A stretch of DNA of 7,136 bases, taken from NCBI GenBank assembly GCA_016788685.1, contig JAEUSS010000150.1, positions 1 to 7,136 of the forward strand. The letters run 5' to 3'. This stretch comes from Prolixibacteraceae bacterium (lineage in GTDB: Bacteria > Bacteroidota > Bacteroidia > Bacteroidales > Prolixibacteraceae). Shown here one piece after another: positions 1 through 7,136 of this stretch (position 1 is the first letter of the stretch; each line of letters starts with the position of its first letter). A program made the position numbers and the translations under genes. The notes beneath the pieces are model-generated. The model saw only the letters and a program-made list of their open reading frames with translations, was not told where the DNA came from and searched no databases.

Positions 1-3000
1 CCAGCACCAGCAAGGCGAACACCTGCTTGTTTAAAGCCGATTCGTCCTCATTCAGCAGGAGGAGCTTTTGATTCACCGCGCCGTTTAAAATTCCTTTGTC
101 TTCGGGCGGCAATTGTATTTCGAAACTGATTTCGGGATGCAGCAATTCGCCGCGTAATTTCAGGATTACCAGAAACCGGTAGCGCTGTTTGTAGCCGCTT
201 TGGTCGGTTTCGCCCGGATCCGACAGCTGACCCGCCATCAGATCGACAGGCGAAGTGCGGACCGAATAGCTTGCATTGATTGCGATTTCGGCATTAAACG
301 GATCACCGTTCCACACCATTGTGCTGCCCCGTTCAATTTCGAAACGGCGTTTGATGACCGACTCCAGCGACACCTGGTAACTGCCTTCATTCAGATTATA
401 AGCGCCGGTGAGGCTCATCTTCCCGCTCCGGTCGATGGTAAAGCTCAGCGCGGCTTCGCCTTTAACCACAAGCGAATCGGATGAAGCCGGGTCCATCAGC
501 AACCGGAGCGTGGCCTGTTTGTCGATTTCGATGACGGAAGAAACATCAAACCCGGTTAAGTTTGACTTTCGGACATCTGTTTGTTCGTCGCGGCTCAAAA
601 TCGGGTTTAGCTTCTCTCCGGTTTCAAATTCAACAACATCTTCGCCTTTATCGGTCGTCAGCCGTTCTTCCGGAACTGAAAATGTAAAATGCGAACCGTC
701 TTTCAGCTTTAAGGCGGCATTTACCACCGGAAGCGACATGGGCCCGGTGATGTCAATCCGGCTATCAATGATCATCCGTCCGAAAAATTCTTTATTGTCT
801 TTGGCGGTCGTATTGAACAGCAGAAATTCTTTGGTATCCACCTTCAGGGCAAAAGCAAAATCGCTGAAGCGGTTCATCTTCACCATTCCGTTGATTGTTG
901 CCGGGTGCTGATGCTTGTCTAAAATGGTAAACGAATCAAAATAAATTCCGTCCTTCCGGAGTCGGATGGTTTCGTGCTTCAGTTCCAGCGGATTATTGAG
1001 CACCGCAGGAGTGACCGACGCGTTGCTGAATACCAGTTCCCCGGTCAGTTCGGGGGCGCCGGCATTTCCTTCTATCCCGACATGACCGGAAAGGTTTCCG
1101 GAAGCCTGAGTGATGGTGCCCATCGAAAATGCCTGCACCGTTTTTAACGAAAGCGCCTGAATGACCGTATTGAAGTGGAATGAATTTTCGGTACTGTCAG
1201 GAATAAAATAGCCGTTGGCCTCCAGGTTGTTTTCGGTTCCCGACAATTTCACGGCCACATTAAACCGTTCGGTGCTTGCATTTTCGGCTTTGACTGTTAA
1301 ATCTCCGAGGGGAACATTGCGAACAAACAGGTTGGCAATTTTTGCATCGGCAATCAGCCCGTAAGCGTTGTTCACCCTTTTCAGCAGAACATTGCCGTCA
1401 ACAATACCCTTGAGCAGGCTGGAATCTTTTTCAACGATGGCAGAAAGGTCATCGAGTTTAAAATTCCGGATGCCGATATTCAGGTCGTCGTTATACTGAT
1501 TGTGAACCGAAGCCATGCCAATCTGACTGCCGGCATTGCTGAGCGAAAGGTTATGGATGAGAAACCCCTGTTTCCCGAACGCGATGTAATGACCGGCAGG
1601 AAGGCTCCAGCGTTTGTCCATGATGTAAAACTCATCCGGATCGAGTGTCAGTTTGTAATTGGCGCCGTCTCTGATGATTTGAGTGCTCACCTGAAGTTTT
1701 TTGCGGTTTTTATCGTCGATGGACGACAGGCTGGCGAACAACTTCTGTCCGGCGAGTTTCCCTTCAATCAGAAAATTGTCCAGGCTGACCTGCGAATTGG
1801 CTATTCGTTTGCTCGAAACAGTGTAATTCAGCGCCCTCGCATCCGAATTCACGTCTACAGCAAAATCGCGGATTTCTGTTCCGGCGTAAACCACTTTATT
1901 CATCGCTGCATCCAGTTTCAGACTGCTTGTGCGGCCGTCAAAACTTCCCCGGATCATTCCCGGCTCAAATTCCGTCAGTTCAGGCACCAGCACTTCGGAA
2001 AGAACGGGATGATTGTGAAGCTGAACTTCGAAGTTGAAGGCCGACGGCCGATCGTTCGGAGAAACCGGAACCGAATCGGAAAACTGAAAATACGTGTTCA
2101 GGAATCCGGCAAGTTCCGCCGGAAGGGACAGCGGGAAAACCGTTCCGGCATATTTGGCATCCGCAAGTGTACTGCTGAGGTTCAGCTCACTTTTGCCCGG
2201 CCCGCTGACCGAGGTGAGGACAACCGAACTGAGCCTGTAATTTTGGCCCTGATGAGCGATTAGCACGTCCGAGACTTCAGCGCGGCCAGTTAATCCGTCA
2301 GGCAAACGACCTTTAAAATCGCCCGATGCAGTCAGCCCGACACGCAAATCCCGATCAGTCAGCCGGAGTTTCTGAAGATCGGCTCCCGCCACATTCAACC
2401 GAAACTTATACTGTTCTTTTCCCGGATTCGAATTAACCTTTCCGTCCAGATCGAAATCTGCATTTTTATCTTTCAGGCTAAGCCGGGCAGTAAATTCCCG
2501 AACATCCGCCGAACCATCCAGCTTCAGCCCGTGATAGGTATAGTTTTTCAGGTAAAGCTCCGAAACATCCGCCTTGACCGTTGCATTTACGGTTTGAGGA
2601 TCCAGCCCGCGGCCATTGGCTTCGGCAGTTAACGAAACCGGACCGTAGTTTACTGAATCTTTCAGCAACTTACCCAGATTCAAACTGTCGATACTGAGGG
2701 TGCCGCTGAATTTTTCGTCCGGACTGATCCGGGCCTTCAGGTGCGCTGCACCAAAACTACTGGTCAGGTTGGCGGTTGACTCAAAAGCCTTCATCCGGCC
2801 ATGAAAACCAAGCTGCACGCGGATCATTTCGGGCAACTCAATCGTCTCCGGAATGTATGCCCCGGCCATCGCGGTGATGTCTTTCCGGCCCGAACGGATG
2901 TTCAGGTTTGGAAAAGAATAAACGGCTGTCCGGAAACCGGGCAAACCCGAAATACTGAAATCGGTTTCGGCAACGGTATTTGCTCCGGTTTTCAGCACCA

Positions 3001-4456
3001 GATTTTTACCGGTCAGCTGATTCACCGGTCCGTTGATTTTTCCGGAAGCAAAAGTGGTATTGGATGTATTTTTAAAGAAGGGTTGCTGCCCGAGTCCGGG
3101 ACTGAAATAAAGGATGTCAGCGGTGCTGATGCTTGCCGCTCTCAGGTCGAAGTTCAGGTCGCTGAACTGCAAAGAATCCGCCAGACTGGCAATTGACGCA
3201 TAGCGGATGCTAAAGTCGGCATCGATGAACGAACCTGCTGTACGCGCCTTCAGCTTCCGGGCACTGACGGAATGTTGATCCATCCTGAAGTCGGTTTCAA
3301 AAGCGGTGATTGCAAAGTTATTCCGGTCGACGGCGCTGAACTGCGTTACCGTAACGGCAGTCAGACCGGGTGAATAATTCAGGTTGCTGGCTTTCAGGTT
3401 CAGATGATCATACCTCAGGTGACTGGCATCAAATAAATTTTTCAGTTCCGGCTGGTTCTCCAGATGGTAAGCGACCGAATTGTCTTCCAGATCAATATTT
3501 TTTACCACAACCTTCCAGTTGTTTTGCGGCGCTGCATCCGATACCGCCTTTGCTGCCGGTTCTTCCGCTCCGAAGTTGCGGTAGCTTAATTCGCTCTTCG
3601 ACAAAAATAACTGGTCAAAACCGATCAGCTGACCAGCCAGATCGATCTCGGCAGCTTCGCCCTTCAGGTTGTCAATGCGGGCCGAAACAGCCTGTTGACC
3701 TGCCGAATCGGTATAATTGACGATGGACTGGCTGATCCGGAAATGTGCTGCCGTGATTTCGGGCAGTGTCCCCGGCAACGCGGCTTCGGTTTCATTTCCG
3801 GTTTTCTGCATCAGCACATCAGCCGTCAGCTTATCGATCAGCAAATCGCCGATCTGATAAACCGATTTCTCCGGATCAATCCGCTCCATTTTCAGCTTCG
3901 CCTGTTCCAGAACGGCAGTTACATTCATTCCTCCGTACACATCATCGTAACTGAACCTGATTTTTTTCAAATCCACAGTGCCCAGGCTGAAGGTCCAGGG
4001 CGAAGCTGTTTCCGGCGCAGGTTGGGCTTGCCCGGTGGTGTCGCTGAAGGCCGTCAGCAGGAAATCGTAGTTGAACCGCGAATCGCTTTCGGAGCTGTAC
4101 AGCTTGATGCCGACGTCGTCCAGGGCGAATGACGAAATGTGAATCCTGTTCCTGAACAGGCCGAAGAAGGCCATGTTCACTTTCACCTTTCCGGCATAAA
4201 TTAAGGTGTCCGCATGCTGATCTTCCAGGTAAAGACCTTCAAGAACAACTGATTTGGGGAAAGAAATGCGGACTTTCCGGATTTCGGCTTTGGTATGGGT
4301 CTTGTTGCTGATGAACGAGGTGGCATACTGAACAATCCGGGTTTGAATGGCCGGGACCTGGATAAAACCTGCCAGCAGGAGAAATGTGAACGCAAAAATG
4401 AGGACTATCCAAAAGAAAGTCTTTAAAGCTTTTTTTAAAATGGAAGTCACCTGCAT
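1..4456 (-). CDS. TamB-like translocation/assembly module protein (3' partial)
   Basis: Reading the minus strand from ATG at 4456 gives about 1485 codons with no stop down to base 1, so the C-terminus lies outside the window. An in-frame TGA two codons upstream makes this the first possible ATG. The N-terminus has basic residues (LKKALK), one hydrophobic segment at about residues 14-32 (signal anchor) and then VPAIQTRIVQYAT. A segment near residues 71-88 (VVLEGLYLEDQHADTLIYA) is typical of Bacteroidota TamB proteins. The body is alternating beta-strand-like sequence rich in N, D, S, K and L. Near residues 1345-1390 lie SGKMSLTGAYNLNEGSY and MVWNGDPF, hallmarks of the C-terminal TamB (DUF490) domain. 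Known of the family: an inner-membrane-anchored, periplasm-spanning beta-taco protein that works with a TamA/BamA-like partner in outer-membrane protein insertion or lipid transport. No such partner is in the window. Full length is probably some 1600 residues or more (inferred). The family assignment is firm; the precise role is inferred. Confidence 0.93.
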   Translation of the reverse strand, partial: MQVTSILKKALKTFFWIVLIFAFTFLLLAGFIQVPAIQTRIVQYATSFISNKTHTKAEIRKVRISFPKSVVLEGLYLEDQHADTLIYAGKVKVNMAFFGLFRNRIHISSFALDDVGIKLYSSESDSRFNYDFLLTAFSDTTGQAQPAPETASPWTFSLGTVDLKKIRFSYDDVYGGMNVTAVLEQAKLKMERIDPEKSVYQIGDLLIDKLTADVLMQKTGNETEAALPGTLPEITAAHFRISQSIVNYTDSAGQQAVSARIDNLKGEAAEIDLAGQLIGFDQLFLSKSELSYRNFGAEEPAAKAVSDAAPQNNWKVVVKNIDLEDNSVAYHLENQPELKNLFDASHLRYDHLNLKASNLNYSPGLTAVTVTQFSAVDRNNFAITAFETDFRMDQHSVSARKLKARTAGSFIDADFSIRYASIASLADSLQFSDLNFDLRAASISTADILYFSPGLGQQPFFKNTSNTTFASGKINGPVNQLTGKNLVLKTGANTVAETDFSISGLPGFRTAVYSFPNLNIRSGRKDITAMAGAYIPETIELPEMIRVQLGFHGRMKAFESTANLTSSFGAAHLKARISPDEKFSGTLSIDSLNLGKLLKDSVNYGPVSLTAEANGRGLDPQTVNATVKADVSELYLKNYTYHGLKLDGSADVREFTARLSLKDKNADFDLDGKVNSNPGKEQYKFRLNVAGADLQKLRLTDRDLRVGLTASGDFKGRLPDGLTGRAEVSDVLIAHQGQNYRLSSVVLTSVSGPGKSELNLSSTLADAKYAGTVFPLSLPAELAGFLNTYFQFSDSVPVSPNDRPSAFNFEVQLHNHPVLSEVLVPELTEFEPGMIRGSFDGRTSSLKLDAAMNKVVYAGTEIRDFAVDVNSDARALNYTVSSKRIANSQVSLDNFLIEGKLAGQKLFASLSSIDDKNRKKLQVSTQIIRDGANYKLTLDPDEFYIMDKRWSLPAGHYIAFGKQGFLIHNLSLSNAGSQIGMASVHNQYNDDLNIGIRNFKLDDLSAIVEKDSSLLKGIVDGNVLLKRVNNAYGLIADAKIANLFVRNVPLGDLTVKAENASTERFNVAVKLSGTENNLEANGYFIPDSTENSFHFNTVIQALSLKTVQAFSMGTITQASGNLSGHVGIEGNAGAPELTGELVFSNASVTPAVLNNPLELKHETIRLRKDGIYFDSFTILDKHQHPATINGMVKMNRFSDFAFALKVDTKEFLLFNTTAKDNKEFFGRMIIDSRIDITGPMSLPVVNAALKLKDGSHFTFSVPEERLTTDKGEDVVEFETGEKLNPILSRDEQTDVRKSNLTGFDVSSVIEIDKQATLRLLMDPASSDSLVVKGEAALSFTIDRSGKMSLTGAYNLNEGSYQVSLESVIKRRFEIERGSTMVWNGDPFNAEIAINASYSVRTSPVDLMAGQLSDPGETDQSGYKQRYRFLVILKLRGELLHPEISFEIQLPPEDKGILNGAVNQKLLLLNEDESALNKQVFALLVL

Positions 4457-4630
4457 AAATCACATTCATTTTAACGGGTCACGGAATTGCGTTCCTGTAA
4501 ATATGACTTTATTTAAGATAAAAAGCATTACACAATCCCGGAAATAAGTTACAGAAATCACACATTTTACACATGCAAGCCTTGGGGGAGCCGCTAAATT
4601 CCTATACAAGCTGATTCGTTCATTCTGAAA

Positions 4631-4646
4631 GCGGCCGCCCCGCCGC
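4631..4646 (-). other. Small GC-rich hairpin in the gap upstream of the tamB-like gene
   Basis: A 5-bp inverted repeat, GCGGC (4631-4635) and GCCGC (4642-4646), encloses a 6-base C-rich loop, and the left arm is part of a GCGGCCGC palindrome. On the minus strand it is followed by only TTTC, so alone it would be a poor intrinsic terminator. It may back up the hairpin at 4661-4679. The rest of the 4457-4684 gap holds no gene that I can support and no clear Bacteroidota promoter (TTG plus TAnnTTTG). Confidence 0.3.
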
Positions 4647-4650
4647 CTCA

Positions 4651-4679
4651 AACAAAATACCAGGAGCCCGCGGTGCCTG
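4651..4679 (-). terminator. Possible terminator downstream of the pterin dehydratase gene
   Basis: Read on the minus strand, bases 4679-4661 form an imperfect hairpin: CAGG pairs with CCTG, and an inner CCG/CGG part carries one mismatch and one wobble pair. It is followed at 4660-4651 by the T-rich stretch GTATTTTGTT. It begins about 6 bases after the dehydratase stop codon, the expected place for an intrinsic terminator. A second short GC-rich hairpin lies just beyond, at 4631-4646. The stem is weak and the T-run interrupted, so this is a tentative call. Confidence 0.35.
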
Positions 4680-4684
4680 TCTGC

Positions 4685-4999
4685 TTACCTGAGCGAGCCA
4701 AAAGCATATTCGTACTTTGTGTAAATGCGATCGATCTTTTCGGCCAGCTCTAAATCGAGCAGAGTAACCCCTTTGGCCGAATGTGTTGACAAGGTGATGC
4801 CGACCTTGTTGTAACTGTTGCTCCAGTCCGGATGATGGTCCATTTTCTCGACTTCCAGGGCAATGGCCGTCATAAACGAAAAGGCATCGGCAAAAGTTTT
4901 AAACCTGAAGTTCCGTTCGATGGTGTTTTCTTCAAACCTCCAGTTTGTTAGTTTTTGGCTCAGATAACTGCTGACTTCATCTTTCGGTAATGCTTTCAT
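4685..4999 (-). CDS. phhB: Pterin-4a-carbinolamine dehydratase (4a-hydroxytetrahydrobiopterin dehydratase)
   Basis: This 104-residue protein is the usual length for the family. It dehydrates 4a-hydroxytetrahydropterin to quinonoid dihydropterin (EC 4.2.1.96), regenerating the pterin cofactor used by aromatic amino acid hydroxylases in the cytoplasm. The active-site signature is complete: E51, then H55-H56-P57, Y63, H73 and D82, spaced as in the family pattern (EKMDHHPDW followed by YNKVGITLSTHSAKGVTLLD). W20 near the N-terminus, in the NWRFE segment, is also typical. The ATG at 4999 gives a start that matches family length; no Shine-Dalgarno sequence is visible. It is transcribed away from fumC and towards the tamB-like gene, which starts 228 bp downstream. 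No phenylalanine hydroxylase gene is in the window, so the physiological substrate is open; some bacterial homologues have been linked to molybdopterin metabolism. Enzyme family confident; symbol given by homology. Confidence 0.95.
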   Translation of the reverse strand: MKALPKDEVSSYLSQKLTNWRFEENTIERNFRFKTFADAFSFMTAIALEVEKMDHHPDWSNSYNKVGITLSTHSAKGVTLLDLELAEKIDRIYTKYEYAFGSLR

Positions 5000-5165
5000 G
5001 GCTGCCGGAATTAAATGATTAAAACATGATCAACAAGTCAGCATTTACTTTGTTTACTAATTTGGGGGCACAGTCAGGGTACATTTACTCGTTGTAACAG
5101 CTTCAGCGGAAGAAGCAGCTTCAGGATAAACCCGAATCTATTCACCATCCAAACAAATATACGCC
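5000..5165. promoter_or_regulatory. Divergent intergenic region between the pterin dehydratase gene and fumC
   Basis: These 166 bp separate two genes transcribed in opposite directions, so both promoters probably lie here. The octamer CATTTACT occurs twice in the same orientation (5042-5049 and 5082-5089), 40 bp apart, with partly similar following bases (TTGTTTAC and CGTTGTAAC). For fumC, TACATTTA at 5080-5087 resembles the Bacteroidota -7 element TAnnTTTG, but the nearest upstream TTG (5062-5064) leaves a short 15-base spacer, so the promoter is only a candidate. Bases just before the fumC ATG are A-rich (AAACAAATATACGCC) with no Shine-Dalgarno sequence, as is common in the phylum. No convincing promoter is seen for the dehydratase. 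Confidence 0.35.
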
Positions 5166-6560
5166 ATGCAAAATCAGTTCAGGATTGAACACGACACCAT
5201 GGGCGAAGTTATGGTCCCTGCCGGAAAATACTGGGGAGCTCAAACCCAGCGATCGGTCAGCAACTTCAGAATCGGGCCCGAAGCCAGCATGCCCAAAGAA
5301 ATTATTTATGCTTTTGCTTACCTGAAGATGGCCGCCGCGCACACCAACTGCCAACTGGGAATACTTTCCGAAGAAAAACGCGACCTGATTTCGGCCGTTT
5401 GCCACGAAATACTCGAAGGACAGCTCGACGACCAGTTTCCGCTGGTGATCTGGCAAACCGGCTCCGGAACGCAAAGCAACATGAATGTGAACGAGGTGAT
5501 CGCCAACCGCGCGCACGTACTGAACGGCGGCCAGTTAACCGATGCGGCGAAAGCGCTTCACCCGAATGACGATGTCAACATGTCGCAGTCGTCCAACGAT
5601 ACCTTCCCCACAGCCATGCACATCGCCGCTTACCAAATGGTCTCCGGACTGACCTTGCCTGCCCTGATGCAACTGCGCAACACGCTCGCGCGAAAGGCTG
5701 ATGCTTTTAAAGACATCGTAAAAACCGGGCGGACCCACTTTATGGATGCCACGCCGTTAACGCTCGGCCAGGAGTTTTCGGGATACGTTCAGCAACTCGG
5801 CAATTCGGTGCGGGCCATCAACCTTGCGCTCGAAACGATTAGCCAACTTGCGCTGGGCGGCACTGCTGTTGGCACCGGAATGAACGCGCCCCGGGGTTAC
5901 GGCCAGCTGGCAGCGGCCAAAATTGCCGAACTGACTGGCTTGCCCTTTGTTTCGGCGCCCAACAAGTTTGAAGCTCTGGCAGCCTGCGACGCGATGGTTG
6001 AACTGAGCGGAGCCCTGAAACGCACGGCCGTTGCGTTAATGAAAATAGCCAACGACATCCGGATGCTCAGCTCCGGTCCCCGTTCGGGAATCGGCGAAAT
6101 CCATATTCCGGACAACGAACCCGGATCATCCATCATGCCCGGAAAAGTAAATCCGACCCAGGCCGAAGCGTTAACCATGGTTTGCGCCCAGGTGATGGGT
6201 AACGATGTGGCTGTCGGCATCGGCGGGGCAAACGGACATTTCGAGCTAAACGTGTTCAAACCCCTGATTGCGGCCAACGTATTGCAGTCGGCCCGGCTGA
6301 TTGGCGATGCCTGCCGGTCGTTCGACACGAATTGTGCCGGCGGAATAGAGCCCAACCGGGAAGTGATCAGCAAACACCTGGAACAATCGCTCATGCTGGT
6401 TACCGCGCTCAGTCCGCACATCGGGTACGAAAATTCGGCCCGGATTGCCAAAAAAGCGCTTCACGAGAACAAAACCCTGCGGCAGGCGGCCATCGAACTG
6501 GGGCTGGTCACCGACGAGCAATTCACCCAATGGGTCGATCCGGCGAAGATGATTGGCTAG
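5166..6560 (+). CDS. fumC: Class II fumarate hydratase (fumarase C)
   Basis: A complete 464-residue protein, the normal length for class II fumarases. It interconverts fumarate and (S)-malate (EC 4.2.1.2) in the TCA cycle as a cytoplasmic homotetramer without an iron-sulfur cluster. Substrate-site motifs are intact: [14 protein letters not shown] from residue 98, [11 protein letters not shown] from 142, [20 protein letters not shown] with the catalytic-site H191, and the superfamily signature [13 protein letters not shown] at 320-332 with the expected catalytic serine S321, K327 and N329. The N-terminus ([26 protein letters not shown]) is the standard fumarase start, supporting ATG 5166. [11 protein letters not shown] and the C-terminal region fit fumarase rather than aspartase, though these relatives share most motifs. 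The stop lies inside the 3' end of the opposing regulator gene (38-bp tail-to-tail overlap), so no terminator fits between them. Nothing is truncated or degraded. Confidence 0.97.
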   Translation: MQNQFRIEHDTMGEVMVPAGKYWGAQTQRSVSNFRIGPEASMPKEIIYAFAYLKMAAAHTNCQLGILSEEKRDLISAVCHEILEGQLDDQFPLVIWQTGSGTQSNMNVNEVIANRAHVLNGGQLTDAAKALHPNDDVNMSQSSNDTFPTAMHIAAYQMVSGLTLPALMQLRNTLARKADAFKDIVKTGRTHFMDATPLTLGQEFSGYVQQLGNSVRAINLALETISQLALGGTAVGTGMNAPRGYGQLAAAKIAELTGLPFVSAPNKFEALAACDAMVELSGALKRTAVALMKIANDIRMLSSGPRSGIGEIHIPDNEPGSSIMPGKVNPTQAEALTMVCAQVMGNDVAVGIGGANGHFELNVFKPLIAANVLQSARLIGDACRSFDTNCAGGIEPNREVISKHLEQSLMLVTALSPHIGYENSARIAKKALHENKTLRQAAIELGLVTDEQFTQWVDPAKMIG

Positions 6561-6936
6561 CTGCCTGAACAACGGGCGTTGGCGGCTGTTTCTCCAGTTC
6601 TTTCCTGACAAGCGTTTCAATTTCCTGAAGCCGGTCAATCGGCACCGAATACCAAATACGGCTGACGGGATTATCCTGACCAACCCGCTGAAGCGAGCTT
6701 AACGGATGCTCTTGTCCGGGAATGAAATTTTTTCCGGGCGTCCACTCCAGCAAATCGTTTGGCATACATTTCAACAGCACGCAAAGCCGTTCAATGTCGT
6801 CGAGATTGAGTTGTTTGACACGGCCGTTCACCACACGGGTAGCATGGTTGGGCGAAAAGCCAGCCCTGACCAGGAACGAATACGGTCTTTCAATGCCCCG
6901 GGCCTGAAAAACCCTTTTCATATTGAATTTTAACAT
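6523..6936 (-). CDS. Small XRE-family helix-turn-helix transcriptional regulator
   Basis: A 137-residue protein read from ATG 6936. The frame stays open upstream to an ATG at 7017, which would add 27 residues, but those look unrelated to the family, and [18 protein letters not shown] is the usual start of Bacteroidota Cro/CI-type regulators of the HTH_26 kind. The DNA-binding domain covers about residues 5-67: [20 protein letters not shown] contains the helix-turn-helix, and [23 protein letters not shown] is the characteristic closing part. A linker with HPLSSLQ follows, then a predicted helix ([16 protein letters not shown], about 101-116) that could mediate dimerisation, and a polar low-complexity tail ([20 protein letters not shown]). 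There is no ligand-binding, peptidase or toxin-partner domain. The final 12 codons plus the stop overlap the end of fumC on the opposite strand. Its targets are unknown; control of its own promoter is a reasonable inference from inverted repeats upstream. Confidence 0.85.
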   Translation of the reverse strand: MLKFNMKRVFQARGIERPYSFLVRAGFSPNHATRVVNGRVKQLNLDDIERLCVLLKCMPNDLLEWTPGKNFIPGQEHPLSSLQRVGQDNPVSRIWYSVPIDRLQEIETLVRKELEKQPPTPVVQAASQSSSPDRPIG

Positions 6937-6980
6937 ACCTGAAAGATTTATATGGGTCTCTGCATTCCTTGTCCATACTT

Positions 6981-7016
6981 TGCCGGCATTTGAACACATC
7001 AAAATCTCATCCGGCA
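6981..7016. promoter_or_regulatory. Nested inverted repeats upstream of the XRE regulator (possible operator or leader hairpin)
   Basis: The outer arms TGCCGG (6981-6986) and CCGGCA (7011-7016) are perfect 6-bp complements. Inside them lies a second inverted repeat, TTTGA-ACACA-TCAAA (6989-7003), with 5-bp arms and a 5-base centre, a layout typical of sites bound by dimeric XRE proteins. The region sits about 45-80 bp upstream of the preferred regulator start. The two palindromes are not perfectly concentric (about 2.5 bp offset). It could be an operator or, if transcribed, a bulged stem-loop in the 5' leader. Function is inferred only. The choice of start matters, because the alternative ATG at 7017 would place this site inside the coding region. 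Confidence 0.4.
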
Positions 7017-7060
7017 CGCTTATGCTTCTGTTTCCGCCTGAATATCATTAAAATTAAAAA

Positions 7061-7136
7061 TAAATCTTCATTTTTTAAAATAAACTATTCATTTTTAAAA
7101 ACACATTCTTCATAAATTCAATATAAATCTTTATTA
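7061..7136. repeat. AT-rich degenerate tandem repeat with 21-bp period, running off the window edge
   Basis: Splitting the sequence into 21-base units from 7061, 7082, 7103 and 7124 lines up a shared core. TTCAT recurs at 7067, 7088 and 7109, exactly 21 bases apart, and TTTAT takes the same place at 7130. TAAATCTT appears at 7061 and 7124, exactly three periods apart. The core is followed by an A/T-only stretch (TTTTTAAAA in units 1 and 2). A weaker related unit, ATCATTAAAATTAAAAA, precedes at 7044-7060. The fourth unit is cut by the window end. There is no open reading frame of note here. Because the tract is almost all A and T, chance similarity cannot be excluded. Confidence 0.4.

Noticed and set aside
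1502..2263. A 253-codon open frame on the plus strand
   Set aside because: It lies codon-in-register antisense to the long tamB-like frame, has a composition unlike a real protein (rich in R, H and F) and shows no recognisable domain. The same holds for the plus-strand frames at 200-484, 408-911, 2801-3196, 3370-3720 and 3695-4132.
4528..4573. Three TTACA-type repeats upstream of the tamB-like gene (4528, 4549, 4567)
   Set aside because: They are very short and unevenly spaced (21 then 18 bases) in AT-rich DNA; chance is sufficient to explain them.
4466..4651. A 61-codon minus-strand frame in the gap between the dehydratase and the tamB-like gene
   Set aside because: It has no recognisable motif, starts inside the GC-rich hairpin, has an implausible composition and lacks any start signal. 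It is more likely a chance frame across non-coding DNA.
5897..6451. A 184-codon open frame on the minus strand
   Set aside because: It is antisense to the conserved core of fumC, including the catalytic signature, and its sequence matches no family I recognise. The minus-strand frames at 5142-5516 and 6246-6683 are rejected for the same reason.
6937..7017. N-terminal extension of the XRE regulator starting at 7017
   Set aside because: The extra 27 residues do not resemble the family, whose members typically start at the MLKFN-like segment. The extension would also make the inverted repeats coding. The shorter start at 6936 is preferred.
7061..7136. CRISPR array
   Set aside because: The repeat units are only 21 bp, directly abutting, degenerate and without distinct spacers, and no cas gene is present.

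Overview
The window looks like chromosomal DNA from a member of the Bacteroidota, inferred from gene content. It carries a very long TamB-family protein of the type found in that phylum, and a small XRE regulator whose N-terminus has the pattern common in Bacteroidota (MLKFN..RVF.ARGIERP). None of the genes has a convincing Shine-Dalgarno sequence, which also fits. The coding DNA is of moderate GC content. The last ~95 bases are extremely AT-rich.

Layout: (1) Bases 1-4456, minus strand: one uninterrupted reading frame of about 1485 codons encoding the N-terminal anchor, the long beta-rich body and part of the C-terminal domain of a TamB-like envelope protein. It runs off the left edge, so its C-terminus is missing. 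(2) Bases 4457-4684: non-coding gap with two GC-rich hairpins that may end the next gene upstream. (3) Bases 4685-4999, minus strand: pterin-4a-carbinolamine dehydratase. (4) Bases 5000-5165: divergent intergenic region. (5) Bases 5166-6560, plus strand: class II fumarase (fumC). (6) Bases 6523-6936, minus strand: a small XRE-family DNA-binding protein that overlaps the fumC 3' end tail-to-tail by 38 bp. (7) Bases 6937-7136: upstream region of the regulator, with nested inverted repeats and then an AT-rich tract with 21-bp periodicity running off the right edge.

The genes do not form an obvious pathway: envelope biogenesis, pterin recycling, the TCA cycle and a transcription factor sit side by side as ordinary core genes. 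Only the tamB-like gene and the dehydratase share an orientation, and the 228-bp gap with possible terminator hairpins argues against tight co-transcription. I see no mobile element, CRISPR array, RNA gene or defence cassette. The less ordinary signals are the regulator's upstream region, the periodic AT-rich repeat beside it, and the convergent fumC/regulator overlap. I do not see a clearly novel system here.
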